A stretch of 64,000 bases of DNA from Terriglobales bacterium (lineage in GTDB: Bacteria > Acidobacteriota > Terriglobia > Terriglobales > Acidobacteriaceae), in contig DASRFG010000028.1 of NCBI GenBank assembly GCA_035651655.1, positions 62,001 through 126,000 on the forward strand, read 5' to 3'. Positions 1-9,539 of this stretch are shown here, piece after piece. Both the position numbers and the translations under genes were made by a program. How positions within the stretch are numbered: the first letter of the stretch is position 1; every line of letters starts with the position of its first letter. Below the pieces are notes generated by a model. That model searched no databases. It saw only the letters and a program-made list of their open reading frames with translations, and was not told the origin of the DNA.

Positions 1-893
1 GCCAGCCACAGCAAGAGTAGTCCCCAGAAGACAAGCAACGGCACGGTATCGTAGTCGCGGGGCACTCGCTTGTTCAGATAACGCAGGAAGTGTTCGTTTA
101 CGAAATAAAACCAAAGAAACCCGCGCACGCTGCCCTGGGTGGGATTGCGAAGCGCCGCCAGGATGTGCCAGGGCGCGGCAATCGCCAAAAACACCGCGGC
201 ACTGGAGAGCAAGCGCATCCGCAGCAAGTGGCGCAGATTCCCGGTGAGCAGCAGGAAGGTGAATATGATTGCACCCGGGAAGACGAGCCCGATCAACCCT
301 TTGGTGAGCACATTGAGGGCGACAGTCCCAGCTAATCCCCAACACGCCAACCGCGATGGCGGCTGCTCTTTGAGCGTGCGCAGGAAAAAATAAAAACCGA
401 GCGCCAACCAGAGGGCAACCAAGACGTCGGGGATCTGAAAACGGGTGAAGAGGTAAATTCCCAGGCAGGTGGCGAGCACCAATGCAGAGTAGAATCCGCC
501 CACTTCGCCATAGGCGCGTTTTCCCAGACCGTAGGTGGCGAGCAGCAGCGCCAAAACGCCGAGCGCCAGGGGCAGACGTGCGCTCCATTCGCTTACGCCG
601 AACAGCTTGAAACTAGCGGCAATGCCCCAGTACATAAAAGGGGCTTTCTCCAAATAACGAATTCCATTGGCGTAGAGCGTCACCCAGTCATGGCGGACCA
701 GCATTTCACGTGCAGCTTCGGCGTGGACTGAATCCGCGTCGTCGAGCAAGGGGGGCGTGAAAAGCCCCGGAATATAAATGACTGCCCAGAGAAGGACAAT
801 CATAAGAATGTGGAAATTCTTGCGCGTATGAGAGCAGCTCGTGGCGCCTTGAGATAAGGTCTGTTGATTTGGGATCGCGATGGATTGAGGCAT
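1..893 (-). CDS. Membrane glycosyltransferase, GT39/ArnT-like (PMT_2 family), partial
   Basis: The reading frame begins at the ATG at 893 and runs off the left edge, so about 297 codons, the N-terminal half or more, are visible. After a polar N-terminus there is a hydrophobic segment (LMIVLLWAVIYIPGLF), then an acidic luminal motif DDADSVHAEAAREM. That motif corresponds to the DE-x-R-Y-A-E-x-x-R-E-M signature of the ArnT/PMT family, and the downstream LEKAPFMYW also fits. Several further hydrophobic helices follow. Family members use polyprenyl-phosphate sugars to glycosylate lipid A, proteins or other envelope molecules on the outer face of the inner membrane. The acceptor cannot be told from this fragment. 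The frame has no stop in the visible part. Identification as a GT39-type transferase is fairly safe; substrate is unknown. Confidence 0.8.
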   Translation of the reverse strand, partial: MPQSIAIPNQQTLSQGATSCSHTRKNFHILMIVLLWAVIYIPGLFTPPLLDDADSVHAEAAREMLVRHDWVTLYANGIRYLEKAPFMYWGIAASFKLFGVSEWSARLPLALGVLALLLATYGLGKRAYGEVGGFYSALVLATCLGIYLFTRFQIPDVLVALWLALGFYFFLRTLKEQPPSRLACWGLAGTVALNVLTKGLIGLVFPGAIIFTFLLLTGNLRHLLRMRLLSSAAVFLAIAAPWHILAALRNPTQGSVRGFLWFYFVNEHFLRYLNKRVPRDYDTVPLLVFWGLLLLWL

Positions 894-981
894 GCGGTCG
901 CGGAGCTGACTAGCTAAAACCTCGATTATAAGGGAGAGAGATTCTCGACCCGCCGTCGGCTAACAGGTGATTTCGCGAACC

Positions 982-1287
982 TCACAACCGGGTTGGCAGG
1001 GTCGGGTCCGGCTCACGGACCGGCGCAGGCGGCTCAGGCTGCGGCCCATCGGGAGGTTCCTCTACCGGCGAACGGGGTTCCTGGTCGGGTGGTATCGGCG
1101 GCGCGGGACGGTCTTTCTTCAGCTCGTTGTTTGCTCGCGGCCCGAGCAGGCCACCAGCTAAGCCGGAAAACCCCAAAGCTCGCGACGAACGGTGTAATTC
1201 GCTTTGCCCACTCTGGGCAACATCTTCCAATATCTCTTGAGCGGTGCGGCGGGAAGAACTCACGACGGTGCTTTCTTGTGTTGCCAT
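982..1287 (-). CDS. Small protein: apparent N-terminal stub of an FNT-family transporter fused to a proline-rich tail
   Basis: The ATG at 1287 (MATQESTVV) is preferred over one at 1305. The first ~47 residues contain RRTAQEILEDVAQSGQSEL and HRSSRALGFSGLAGGL. From memory this matches the cytoplasmic N-terminus and start of the first helix of YfdC-like formate/nitrite transporters. Instead of entering the membrane domain (some 220 residues in the family), the frame passes straight into a charged Pro/Glu-rich tail (PPIPPDQEPRSPVEEPPDGP). It then stops at about 101 residues. No membrane segment remains, so it cannot be a channel. The simplest reading is an internal deletion that joined a transporter start to the end of a neighbouring proline-rich small protein; an independent small gene is possible. 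Whether it is expressed is unknown. Confidence 0.5.
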   Translation of the reverse strand: MATQESTVVSSSRRTAQEILEDVAQSGQSELHRSSRALGFSGLAGGLLGPRANNELKKDRPAPPIPPDQEPRSPVEEPPDGPQPEPPAPVREPDPTLPTRL

Positions 1288-1407
1288 GGTGATGCTTAGA
1301 TGCATGCTTACCGACTGGTGGGTTTGGGTGTGTTTGAAGGTCAGGCAGGGATTACCAGAGTCGGTGCGCGCGGAAGGCTGCGCGACTCAGTTATTCAGTC
1401 ACCGGTT

Positions 1408-2157
1408 CTACCTAACGAAGCGAATGGTGCCGAATCGCGTGGGAGTATGGAAGTTGGCTTTAGAAGCGGGCACAGAACTCCAACAGAGGAATTTGCGTGA
1501 AGCGTCATCACCCTGGCCATCAGCGCGGAAGAAGTTAATCCGCCACACCTCGCCCGTTTTCAATCTGGCCTTGAGTGCGCTCAGGGGGATGCGCATCTCA
1601 CATATCCAAATGTTCCGCTGGGCATCAATGCGAGTCACGTGCTCGAAACCTGAATCCCAGGCAGCCGCGTTGAAGGGATGCTTGTCGAGATTGATTTCCA
1701 GGTCCACCCATTGATTATTGGGCGCAACCTCGAACTCATAATAGTGCTTCACTCGCGCGGGCTCCGGGTTTAGGAACACCTCCACCACATCGCGCTCCCA
1801 CAGTCCCCAACGCTCTTTTCTAGAGTCTTCGCCTTCATAAACATTCAAGGTCGAATACTTACAGCGGAAGGCAAAGTAAACGAACTTTTCCGTCCACAGA
1901 CTGGCAACTTCCGTAGCCAGTTCTGGAAAATTGCGCTTGCCCGTCCAGTCGGTGTCGAAACGAACATGCTGCGTTCGCCTCCAGACATCTTTTTCCAGGT
2001 TGCCATCGAGGACGAAGTCTTGCATGGCAAATGTCGAAGCGATATGGAGCTGGCTGGTGTACGGGCTGTCGGCGTCGGGTGCTAAAGCGGTCTTCACTGG
2101 CGACGCCTGCACAAGCGCGGTTGCCAGGATAAAAAATGACACCAGAAATTTGTGCAT
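1408..2157 (-). CDS. Secreted CBM9-like (DOMON-fold) carbohydrate-binding protein
   Basis: A 249-residue protein with a clear signal peptide (MHKFLVSFFILATALVQAS). The mature part resembles the family-9 carbohydrate-binding fold found alone or at the end of xylanases: FVLDGNLEKDVWRR near the start, VASLWTEKFVYFAFRC, a central DVVEVFLNPEP, then YYEFEVAPNNQWVDLEIN, MRIPLSAL and EVWRINFFRAD. These blocks are the usual order of the CBM9-like 1 family. No catalytic domain is attached, so the protein probably binds sugar or another small ligand in the periplasm or outside the cell. It lies just downstream of pckA on the same strand (33 bp gap), but no metabolic link is evident. The fold assignment is good; the ligand is unknown. 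Confidence 0.75.
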   Translation of the reverse strand: MHKFLVSFFILATALVQASPVKTALAPDADSPYTSQLHIASTFAMQDFVLDGNLEKDVWRRTQHVRFDTDWTGKRNFPELATEVASLWTEKFVYFAFRCKYSTLNVYEGEDSRKERWGLWERDVVEVFLNPEPARVKHYYEFEVAPNNQWVDLEINLDKHPFNAAAWDSGFEHVTRIDAQRNIWICEMRIPLSALKARLKTGEVWRINFFRADGQGDDASRKFLCWSSVPASKANFHTPTRFGTIRFVR

Positions 2158-2190
2158 GCAGGTTCCATCAGCAGTGATACGCGTTCGGTT

Positions 2191-3774
2191 CTATTTACGA
2201 GATGGTCTTGGTCCCGCCGCCCGTATCTCATCAGAGACTTCGAACCTCTCAAAGTTCTTTACAAAGCGATCAGCCAATTCGGCTGCGGCGCGGTCATACG
2301 CGGTTTTGTCAGGCCACGCGTTGCGGGGATTTAGCAGCTCGCGAGGCACAGCGGGGACGGCCTTCGGAAGGCTCAATCCAAATGCGGGTTCGGTTTCGAA
2401 TTCAGCGTTCGTGAGCAGGCCCTCAACTGCAGCTCGCACCATGGCGCGGGTGTAACTTAGGTCCATGCGCTTGCCAACGCCATATTTCCCGCCTTGCCAC
2501 CCGGTATTCACCAGCCAGCATTGAGCGCTGTGCTCACGCATGCGGCGCCCAAGCATCTCGGCGTAGACCTTCGGCCGAAGGGGAATAAAAGGTGAGGCGA
2601 AGCAGGTAGAAAACGTAGCTTGCGGCTCGTTTCCCATGCCCGCTTCAGTACCTGCCACTTTGGCGGTGTATCCGGAAAGGAAGTGATACATAGCCTGTTC
2701 AGGGTTGAGCCGCGAGATGGGGGGGAGCACACCAAACGCGTCAGCGGTTAAAAAGACGATATGTTTGGGATGAGTGCCAATGCCAGGAATCTGCGCGTTA
2801 TCAATGAACTCCACCGGGTAAGCCGCTCGCGTGTTCTCCGTAATGCTTTCGTCGTCGTAATTGGGAACGTGCGTCTCCGGCTGGAGCACAACATTCTCCA
2901 AGACAGCGCCAAAACGCAGTGCATTCCAGATCTGTGGCTCCCGCTGCTGTGAGAGCCGAATGCACTTGGCATAGCAGCCGCCTTCGAAATTGAACACCCC
3001 ATTCTGACTCCAGCCGTGCTCGTCGTCACCGATGAGCCGGCGATCGGGATCGGCTGAGAGGGTGGTTTTACCCGTTCCCGAAAGGCCGAAGAAAAGAGCT
3101 GTAGTTCCATCCTTGCCGATGTTGGCAGAGCAATGCATGGGAAAAACGTCACGTGGCGGCAGGATGAAGTTCATCACACTGAAAACAGACTTCTTGATTT
3201 CGCCAGCGTAAGCCGTGCCCCCGATCAGCACAATCTTGCGGGCGAAGTTCAAAAGGATGAACGCTCCCGAATTGGTGCCATCCCGTAATGGATCGGCGTT
3301 GAAGTCGGGAGCACCAATCACCGTGAACTCGGGTTGATGATTCTGCAGGTCGCCACTACTGGGGCGAATAAACAACTGGCGGGCAAACAAACTGTGCCAG
3401 GCGAGCTCAGTCACGACCCGCACCGGGAGGCGGTACTCGGGGTCGGCGCCAGCGTACAGGTCTTGGACGAAGAGCTCGCGCCCGCGGAGATATTCCACCA
3501 CCCGGTCATAGAGGGCATCGAATCTGGAGGGCTCAAATGGCTGATTGACGGCGCCCCAATGCACGTTTTCCGCAGTAAGCGCGTCTTTGACAATGAATTT
3601 GTCTTTGGGGGAACGACCGGTACGGCCGGTATACCCCACCAGAGAGCCGTTGCTCGCCAGACGTGCTTCGTGTCGCGCAATGGAATGTTCCACCAGGATG
3701 GCGGCTGAATCGTTGCGGTGCACCTTTTCCTGGCGCAGCAGTTCAGCTAAATCGGGTTGAGCGGCCGTTGACAT
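2191..3774 (-). CDS. pckA: Phosphoenolpyruvate carboxykinase (ATP)
   Basis: 527 residues, the usual length for the ATP-dependent enzyme. It converts oxaloacetate and ATP to phosphoenolpyruvate, ADP and CO2, the first committed step of gluconeogenesis, in the cytoplasm. Visible signatures are [13 protein letters not shown] (about 48-60), the PEPCK-specific P-loop [11 protein letters not shown] (230-240), the metal-binding kinase-2 motif LIGDDEHGW (247-255) and the Arg-rich region [15 protein letters not shown] that binds adenine. The start ATG is supported by AAGGAG eight bases upstream on the minus strand. It seems to be transcribed alone or with the CBM9-like gene behind it. Nothing essential is missing. 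Confidence 0.97.
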   Translation of the reverse strand: MSTAAQPDLAELLRQEKVHRNDSAAILVEHSIARHEARLASNGSLVGYTGRTGRSPKDKFIVKDALTAENVHWGAVNQPFEPSRFDALYDRVVEYLRGRELFVQDLYAGADPEYRLPVRVVTELAWHSLFARQLFIRPSSGDLQNHQPEFTVIGAPDFNADPLRDGTNSGAFILLNFARKIVLIGGTAYAGEIKKSVFSVMNFILPPRDVFPMHCSANIGKDGTTALFFGLSGTGKTTLSADPDRRLIGDDEHGWSQNGVFNFEGGCYAKCIRLSQQREPQIWNALRFGAVLENVVLQPETHVPNYDDESITENTRAAYPVEFIDNAQIPGIGTHPKHIVFLTADAFGVLPPISRLNPEQAMYHFLSGYTAKVAGTEAGMGNEPQATFSTCFASPFIPLRPKVYAEMLGRRMREHSAQCWLVNTGWQGGKYGVGKRMDLSYTRAMVRAAVEGLLTNAEFETEPAFGLSLPKAVPAVPRELLNPRNAWPDKTAYDRAAAELADRFVKNFERFEVSDEIRAAGPRPSRK

Positions 3775-3975
3775 AAGTGCGGCTCCTTACAATGCAGGAG
3801 ACGGCATATTGTGCCCTAATCCCCAATAGGTTCCAAGTCTACGCTTCGGGGGTAACCTCAACCAGTAATGCCGATTACGGCAGCCGACAATTGTTAAGGA
3901 TTCCCATTCCGGAGTGGCATCCGAAGCCGGAACTCTCATTCTCTGAGCTGAAGAATGGCAGTTTGGTTGGCTGCA

Positions 3976-4350
3976 TCAGGCCGAGATGCCGGTGCGCGCT
4001 TCTTTTATGACCGCATCAAGGTGAAGAAGGGTTTCCTGGACGGTAAGGGAATAAAGCTCGCGCCCGCCGTCCTCGCCGGACTCGATTGCGCTTTTCAGAT
4101 AGTGGCCGGCAACCTGCACGGCCAAAGGATCGGTGATTGGCTTGCCGGTGCGCTTCTTGTATTCCACCCACGCCGCCATCGGAAGAGCAATCCATGCCGA
4201 ACGGCCCCCGGCCAAAAATTTTATGTCCACGGCATCCGCGTGGCGCGTGGAGATCGCCAGGATCAGAGACTGATACATGCAATGCAGTTCTTCCCCGGTC
4301 CAACGGTCCACCGCATGAAAGTCCTCGTACATAGAGTTAGAAATATACAT
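3976..4350 (-). CDS. Conserved hypothetical protein of unknown function
   Basis: A 124-residue soluble protein with no signal peptide and no membrane segment. I do not recognise a domain. It is acidic and aromatic at the N-terminus (EDFHAVDRWTGEELHCMYQSL). A middle block (VDIKFLAGGRSAWIALPMAAW) reads like a short beta strand and helix pair, and the protein ends in a helical stretch. It is divergent from pgeF, whose start is 72 bp away, so the two may share a control region. Codon use resembles the neighbours and the frame is clean, which supports a real gene. Confidence 0.6.
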   Translation of the reverse strand: MYISNSMYEDFHAVDRWTGEELHCMYQSLILAISTRHADAVDIKFLAGGRSAWIALPMAAWVEYKKRTGKPITDPLAVQVAGHYLKSAIESGEDGGRELYSLTVQETLLHLDAVIKEARTGISA

Positions 4351-4421
4351 GAGATTTCAGTTGGGCCGGCTTCGACCCAGCGAACCAATCAGACATACTC
4401 GAGCAGGTTAGAATCGGAATC

Positions 4422-5315
4422 GTGCCATCAGCAAAGACGCGGCCCTCGAAAAAATCCAGAACCCCAAAGTCGAAACTCCAGGTCCTGCAATCGGACATAC
4501 TAAAGCTGCCCTGGCTGGTACATGGGTTTAGCACCCGTACCGGCGGATCATCAACCAATTACGGCGGCGGAGCTCTCAACCTGGGCTTCACCGAGCGCGA
4601 TTCGCCGAAGACAGTGGAGCATGATCGAGAGGCCTTTCTACGCAAGCTTGGGGTGGAAGCGCCGGTGTTCAAGCTCATCACGCTGCGTCAAATCCATTCA
4701 GACATTATTCATGTCGTCGAAGATGCGTCGTCGGACGTCCTGACCGGAGATGGACTGGTTACCAATACCACAGGTCTGCTTCTTGGTATTCAGACCGCCG
4801 ATTGTCTTCCAGTCCTGTTAGTGGACACCAAGCGACGAGTGGTAGGCGCTTTTCATGCCGGCTGGCGTGGCACCCTCGCCCGCATCGTTAAAAAAGGTGT
4901 AGGCGACATGCAGCGTCACTTCGGCACTTCCCCGCGTGACCTGAAAGCAGCCATCGGCCCCGGAATTCACGCCTGTTGTTATGAGGTCGGGCAAGAACTG
5001 CGGGAGAAATTTCATTCACAGTTTTCATACGCTGACGATCTGTTTCGCGAGTTGCGCGATTCTGATCCGGTGCGCGAAAAATATCCTCTGCTATTCATGA
5101 ATGCTCGGGCGCCAGGCCACGGCCCGGACATCCCCAAGATATTTCTCGACCTGGTCGCCGCCAATACTCGACAACTACTCGACGCAGGTTTATTAGCGAA
5201 GAACATTCAAAGTTCACCGCTGTGCACCTCGTGCCGAACGGACCTTTTGTTCTCCTATCGAGCGGAAAAGGGAAGCACCGGCAGATTAATGGCAGTTATC
5301 GGACTGCGGCCGTAA
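4422..5315 (+). CDS. pgeF: Peptidoglycan editing factor PgeF (YfiH / DUF152, laccase-like domain)
   Basis: 297 residues, slightly long because of a basic, low-complexity N-terminus; the start is a GTG at 4422. The multicopper-oxidase-like DUF152 domain shows all metal ligands expected for the family: H92 in LRQIHSD, C128 in TADCLP and H145 in FHAGWRGT, followed by IGPGIHACCYEVG. The C-terminal CTSCRTDLLFSYRAEKG block is also typical. Bacterial homologues remove L-Ser-containing muropeptides or act on purine nucleosides, so older names such as polyphenol oxidase are probably misleading. The gene converges on trpE (stops 24 bp apart). The gene product is near certain; the physiological reaction here is inferred from the family. 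Confidence 0.92.
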   Translation: MPSAKTRPSKKSRTPKSKLQVLQSDILKLPWLVHGFSTRTGGSSTNYGGGALNLGFTERDSPKTVEHDREAFLRKLGVEAPVFKLITLRQIHSDIIHVVEDASSDVLTGDGLVTNTTGLLLGIQTADCLPVLLVDTKRRVVGAFHAGWRGTLARIVKKGVGDMQRHFGTSPRDLKAAIGPGIHACCYEVGQELREKFHSQFSYADDLFRELRDSDPVREKYPLLFMNARAPGHGPDIPKIFLDLVAANTRQLLDAGLLAKNIQSSPLCTSCRTDLLFSYRAEKGSTGRLMAVIGLRP

Positions 5316-5338
5316 ACACCTACTCAGGCGTGTGCCTG

Positions 5339-6844
5339 TTAGAGGCCGGCTCTCGCCAATTCCACCGCCTTTAGCAGCGCTTGCGCCTTGTTGGAGGATT
5401 CCTCGAACTCGCTTTGCGGGTCGGAGTCCGCGACGATACCCGCGCCGGCTTGCAAGTAGGCGCGCTTGCCTTTCAATAACATCGTGCGGATAGCGATGCA
5501 TGAATCGAGGTTTCCGGCGAAGTCAGCATAAAGCACTGATCCGCCGTATATTCCGCGACGCACGGGCTCCAGCTGCTCAATGATTTGCATGGCCCGCACC
5601 TTAGGCGCGCCGGTGAGGGTGCCGGCGGGAAAGCACGCGGCGAAGGCATCCAGAGCGTCCAGTTCTGGCCGGAGCCTGCCCTCAATCGCAGAGACCAGAT
5701 GCATGACGTGCGAGTAACGCTCCACATACATCAGATCCCGCACCTGCACCGAGCCGTATTCACTGACCCGACCGACGTCGTTCCTGCCCAGGTCTACCAG
5801 CATGACGTGTTCGGCACGTTCCTTTTCGTCGGTCCGCATTTGTTGCTCCAGTCGCTGGTCTTCAGCTTCATCCCGGCCACGTGGGTGGGTGCCGGCAATG
5901 GGACGATACTCGAGCTTGCGGCCGCCCACTCGCACCAGCATCTCCGGTGAGGAACCGAGCACATGCAAAGGTTCTTTGCTGGCGCCGGATTTGGCGTCGA
6001 GATCGGCGAATCGCAGGAAGTACATATACGGCGAGGGATTCACCATGCGCAATGCGCGATAAAGATCAAAGGGAGGCGCTCCCGGATGGAACTCCAGGCG
6101 CTGCGATAGCACTGCCTGAAATATGTCGCCGGCAAAAATGTATTCCTTCATACGGCGGACGTTGCCCAGGAAAGTCTCGCGGCTGGTGTTTGATCGTACC
6201 TGCAGGTTGCCGGCTGACGGACGACGCTTCTGGGCGGCGCGAAATCCACCGGCCAGCTTTTTTTCAAGCATGGCGATATCACGGAGCGCTCGCTCGTAGG
6301 CACGCCGCGGACTTTCAGCGGTGACATCGGCCGCCGCTATGATCTGGATTTGGTGGCGCACGTGGTCGAACGCCAACAAGCGGTCGAAGAACATGAGCAC
6401 ACAATCGGGAATGTGCAGATCGTCCTTGGCATGTTCCCCAATGTTTTCCAGATGACGCACTACGTCGTAAGAAAAGTAACCCACCGCTCCTGCTGTGAAG
6501 GGAGGCAGCTCTGGCATAGTCGCCGGCCGATGCTGACGCAAAAGTTGCTGCACCGTCTCGAATATATTTCCGGTGCGCCGCTCGCGCTTACGGCCACGAA
6601 CTATGGTGATCTCATTACCCCGGGCCTGCACCTGCATGTAGGGACGCGCGCCCAGAAAGGTGTAGCGGCCAATCTTCTCTCCGCCTTCAACCGACTCCAG
6701 CAGAAAGACGCCGGGCTCGTCGGCTGCGATGGCCGAGAACGCAGACACAGGCGTCAGTAAATCAGCTGTCACCGATTTGGCCACGGGTACTAGTGTGGAG
6801 TCCCGGGCCAGCCGAAGGAATTCCTGATAATTGGGACGCAGCAT
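5339..6844 (-). CDS. trpE: Anthranilate synthase component I
   Basis: 501 residues, usual length for TrpE. It makes anthranilate from chorismate, with ammonia from the TrpG glutaminase, as the first step of tryptophan synthesis. The N-terminal domain carries FLLESVEGGEKIGRYTFLG, the TrpE pattern that forms the tryptophan feedback site (LLES element). The C-terminal chorismate-binding domain shows RPIAGTHPRGR, DLGRNDVGRV and the closing GTLTGAPKVRAMQIIEQLEP. The LLES element and length argue for TrpE rather than PabB. No trpG or other trp gene is adjacent, so the pathway is dispersed. No leader peptide or attenuator was recognised upstream, where the next gene diverges 222 bp away. Confidence 0.95.
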   Translation of the reverse strand: MLRPNYQEFLRLARDSTLVPVAKSVTADLLTPVSAFSAIAADEPGVFLLESVEGGEKIGRYTFLGARPYMQVQARGNEITIVRGRKRERRTGNIFETVQQLLRQHRPATMPELPPFTAGAVGYFSYDVVRHLENIGEHAKDDLHIPDCVLMFFDRLLAFDHVRHQIQIIAAADVTAESPRRAYERALRDIAMLEKKLAGGFRAAQKRRPSAGNLQVRSNTSRETFLGNVRRMKEYIFAGDIFQAVLSQRLEFHPGAPPFDLYRALRMVNPSPYMYFLRFADLDAKSGASKEPLHVLGSSPEMLVRVGGRKLEYRPIAGTHPRGRDEAEDQRLEQQMRTDEKERAEHVMLVDLGRNDVGRVSEYGSVQVRDLMYVERYSHVMHLVSAIEGRLRPELDALDAFAACFPAGTLTGAPKVRAMQIIEQLEPVRRGIYGGSVLYADFAGNLDSCIAIRTMLLKGKRAYLQAGAGIVADSDPQSEFEESSNKAQALLKAVELARAGL

Positions 6845-7065
6845 GAATTGGAAGCAGTATTCTCGCGAGCCGTAAAAGATGCCATAGCGGGCAAGAGGTG
6901 GCCATTATATGTGGGTTCCGCTTTGGAACTGTGCCGCGGGTCTCTGTGCTTACGATACCATCGATCAACCCTCGTATATTCAGCAACTTACAGTCATCCA
7001 TTTCAGCGGCCACCCTTTGGCACGTGCACTCTCGGTAATTGACGAAGCCTTGAACACAGAGGAAG

Positions 7066-7926
7066 ATGAGCAAACCTAACCACCCGTCCGCGCGGAGGCG
7101 CATGCTAGTTAGATTCTGGGGAGTACGGGGCTCTACCCCCACGCCCCAAACCGAGAATATGCGTTATGGGGGCAATACCTCCTGTGTCGAGGTGCGCCTG
7201 AACGACCATCTGTACGTTTTTGATTGCGGAACAGGTTTCCGTAATCTGGGCAAACACCTGAACGCCAACGGCGCGGGCGTCAACGCTCACATATTCATCT
7301 CCCATTTTCATTGGGACCACATCCAGGGTATTCCGTTCTTCCGTCCGCTTTATGAGGGAACTGACAACCGATTTATTTTTTACTCCTCGAAGCGCCGGCG
7401 CGGCTTGCAGCGGCTCCTCGAAGATCAGATGGAAGATCCATATTTTCCGGTGGACATGAGTCAAATGGCTGCCAGGCGCGACTTCCGCGATATCCCGGAC
7501 GGCCCCATGTCAATGCCGCATTGCACCATCCATACCAAGTGGCTCAATCATCCCCAGGGCAGCCTCGGATTTCGTCTTGAGAGCAAGGATGGTGTTCTGG
7601 TTTATGCCACTGACAATGAGCCTGGGCATCCTGTCTTCGATAAAGAAGTCCGCAAACTGGCAGAAGGCGCTGACATTCTGATTTACGACGCACAATATCT
7701 TCCCGACGAATACGAAACTCAGCGCCGCGGTTGGGGCCATAGTCACTGGCGCGAGGCTGTCAACATCGTGTTGGAAAGCGGAGCCAAGGAGCTGGTGTTA
7801 TTCCATCACGACCCCGACCATGACGACGCCTGCATCGACCGCATCGTCAACGAAGCCAGCAACTACTATCCGCGAGTGCGAGCAGCGGCCGAAGGCATGG
7901 AGATCAGAGTCGGGCGCTTAGGTTGA
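7066..7926 (+). CDS. Metallo-beta-lactamase-fold hydrolase (PhnP/RNase Z-like)
   Basis: 286 residues. The protein opens with VRFWGVRGSTPTP and GGNTSCVEV, typical of a distinct group of cytoplasmic MBL-fold hydrolases. It carries the metal-binding motif HFHWDH (80-85), then YATDNEPGHP and, near the end, LFHHDPDHDD. The relatives include cyclic phosphodiesterases and, in some bacteria, MBL domains associated with signalling modules. No partner domain is present here. GAGGAAG abuts the ATG at 7066, while the second ATG at 7102 has a GGAGG three bases upstream, so the true start may be 36 bases downstream. The fold and metal dependence are safe; the substrate is unknown. Confidence 0.85.
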   Translation: MSKPNHPSARRRMLVRFWGVRGSTPTPQTENMRYGGNTSCVEVRLNDHLYVFDCGTGFRNLGKHLNANGAGVNAHIFISHFHWDHIQGIPFFRPLYEGTDNRFIFYSSKRRRGLQRLLEDQMEDPYFPVDMSQMAARRDFRDIPDGPMSMPHCTIHTKWLNHPQGSLGFRLESKDGVLVYATDNEPGHPVFDKEVRKLAEGADILIYDAQYLPDEYETQRRGWGHSHWREAVNIVLESGAKELVLFHHDPDHDDACIDRIVNEASNYYPRVRAAAEGMEIRVGRLG

Positions 7927-8123
7927 GAAGCGCTTACAGCTTGAAAGACCGGCCGTGCGCTGTCGTATCCCCATCGCCACGGGTTACTTTGTATATCCAC
8001 AAACGTTATTCGTTACCGTCTCTAGCTTGCCTCTACCTCCGGCACCTTCGTATACTGCATCGTTTGCCTGAACGGACTACACTGGAGTTCTACCCAGCGT
8101 TATAGCTGCACTAATGGGAGATC

Positions 8124-9392
8124 ATGATGAAGACTCTCGCCCTGGAACAGGAAATTAATCCCTGGGAAGCGCAGGCGGCGCGTTTTGATCTCGCCGCCAT
8201 GAAGCTCAACCTCGACGAAGGTCTCTGGAAGGTCCTGCGCTATCCCAACCGCGAGATCATCGTCCACATTCCGGTAAGTATGGACAATGGGCGGCTGGAA
8301 GTTTTTACCGGGTTTCGCGTGCAACACTCCATCGCGCGCGGTCCGGCCAAAGGCGGAGTGCGCTATTCACCTGACGTAACCCTCGATGAGGTCCGAGCTC
8401 TGGCTAGCTGGATGACCTGGAAGTGCGCCGTAGTCAATATTCCTTTTGGCGGGGCCAAAGGGGGGATTATTTGCGACCCGCAAAAGATGTCCATGGGAGA
8501 ATTGGAGCGGATGACCCGCCGTTATACCGCTGAGCTGGTGGAATTCATCGGCCCCGAGAAGGACGTTCCCGCGCCTGACATGAATACCAACGAACAGACA
8601 ATGGCGTGGATGATGGACACTTACTCCATGCACATGCGGCAGACAGTGACCGCGGTTGTCACCGGCAAGCCGCTGAGCATGGGCGGATCGCAAGGGCGCC
8701 TGCAAGCCACCGGACGCGGCCTGATGGTGATCTGCGACGAGGCCCTGAAGAAGCTCAACATGGTGCGCGAGCAAACGCGAGTGGTCATTCAGGGATTCGG
8801 TAATGTGGGCTCCAATGCCGCGCGCCTGATGCACGAGCGCGGCTACAAAATCATCGGCATAGCCGAATGGGACGGCGGACTTTATAACCCGAACGGCATA
8901 GACATTGAAGCGCTTGTGGAATACAAAAAACGCAACCGCACCATCCACGGATTTCCCGGCGCGGAGCCGTATGATTCAGCCGCCCTGTTGGTCACAGACT
9001 GCGACATCCTCATTCCCGCCGCTACGGAGAACCAGATCTCCAGTCGCAATGCCGATAAGGTTAAAGCTCGCATCCTGGTCGAAGGGGCGAATGGACCCAC
9101 AACCGCCGCGGCCGACGACATCCTCGGCGATAAGAGAGTATTTATCGTCCCGGACATTCTGGCCAACGCCGGCGGTGTGACCGCCTCCTATTTCGAGTGG
9201 GTACAAGATCGCCAGGGTTACTTCTGGAAAGAATCGGTGGTTAACGAGCAGCTTGATCACATCATGCGCTCCTCGTTCGATGACGTAGTGCAGTACGCTG
9301 AAGCCCATAACGTCAACAATCGTATTGCGGCATATATGCTGGCGATTGATCGCGTCGCTTCCACCATCAAAGTGCGGGGAATCTACGCCTAA
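8124..9392 (+). CDS. gdhA: Glutamate dehydrogenase (Glu/Leu/Phe/Val dehydrogenase family)
   Basis: 422 residues, the size of the NAD(P)-dependent hexameric enzymes of the shorter (type I, about 420 residue) class. It interconverts glutamate and 2-oxoglutarate plus ammonia, linking nitrogen and carbon metabolism. The substrate-binding motif [12 protein letters not shown], the catalytic-lysine block PFGGAKGGI (Lys112) and the Rossmann motif [11 protein letters not shown] (from about 223) are all present. [13 protein letters not shown] near the end is also typical. Two tandem ATGs occur at 8124 and 8127; GGGAG at 8116-8120 fits the second slightly better. Coenzyme preference cannot be read reliably. 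It is flanked by about 200 bp of gene-free DNA upstream and probably has its own promoter there. Confidence 0.95.
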   Translation: MMKTLALEQEINPWEAQAARFDLAAMKLNLDEGLWKVLRYPNREIIVHIPVSMDNGRLEVFTGFRVQHSIARGPAKGGVRYSPDVTLDEVRALASWMTWKCAVVNIPFGGAKGGIICDPQKMSMGELERMTRRYTAELVEFIGPEKDVPAPDMNTNEQTMAWMMDTYSMHMRQTVTAVVTGKPLSMGGSQGRLQATGRGLMVICDEALKKLNMVREQTRVVIQGFGNVGSNAARLMHERGYKIIGIAEWDGGLYNPNGIDIEALVEYKKRNRTIHGFPGAEPYDSAALLVTDCDILIPAATENQISSRNADKVKARILVEGANGPTTAAADDILGDKRVFIVPDILANAGGVTASYFEWVQDRQGYFWKESVVNEQLDHIMRSSFDDVVQYAEAHNVNNRIAAYMLAIDRVASTIKVRGIYA

Positions 9393-9539
9393 GCGTTGGG
9401 ACTAAAGTACGTTGATCGGGAGTATTGGTTCCAACCCTAAAACCCATTTCGCAGGCCCACTCGCCGACAGGTTTGTTCTTTCCCCGCTTAATTGCTTTCC
9501 CTCACTGGGGTGGAGGATAATTTACCAGCAGTTTGTGCT

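Noticed and set aside
7927-8123. Possible riboswitch upstream of gdhA
   Set aside because: No conserved aptamer core or terminator/antiterminator pair could be recognised.
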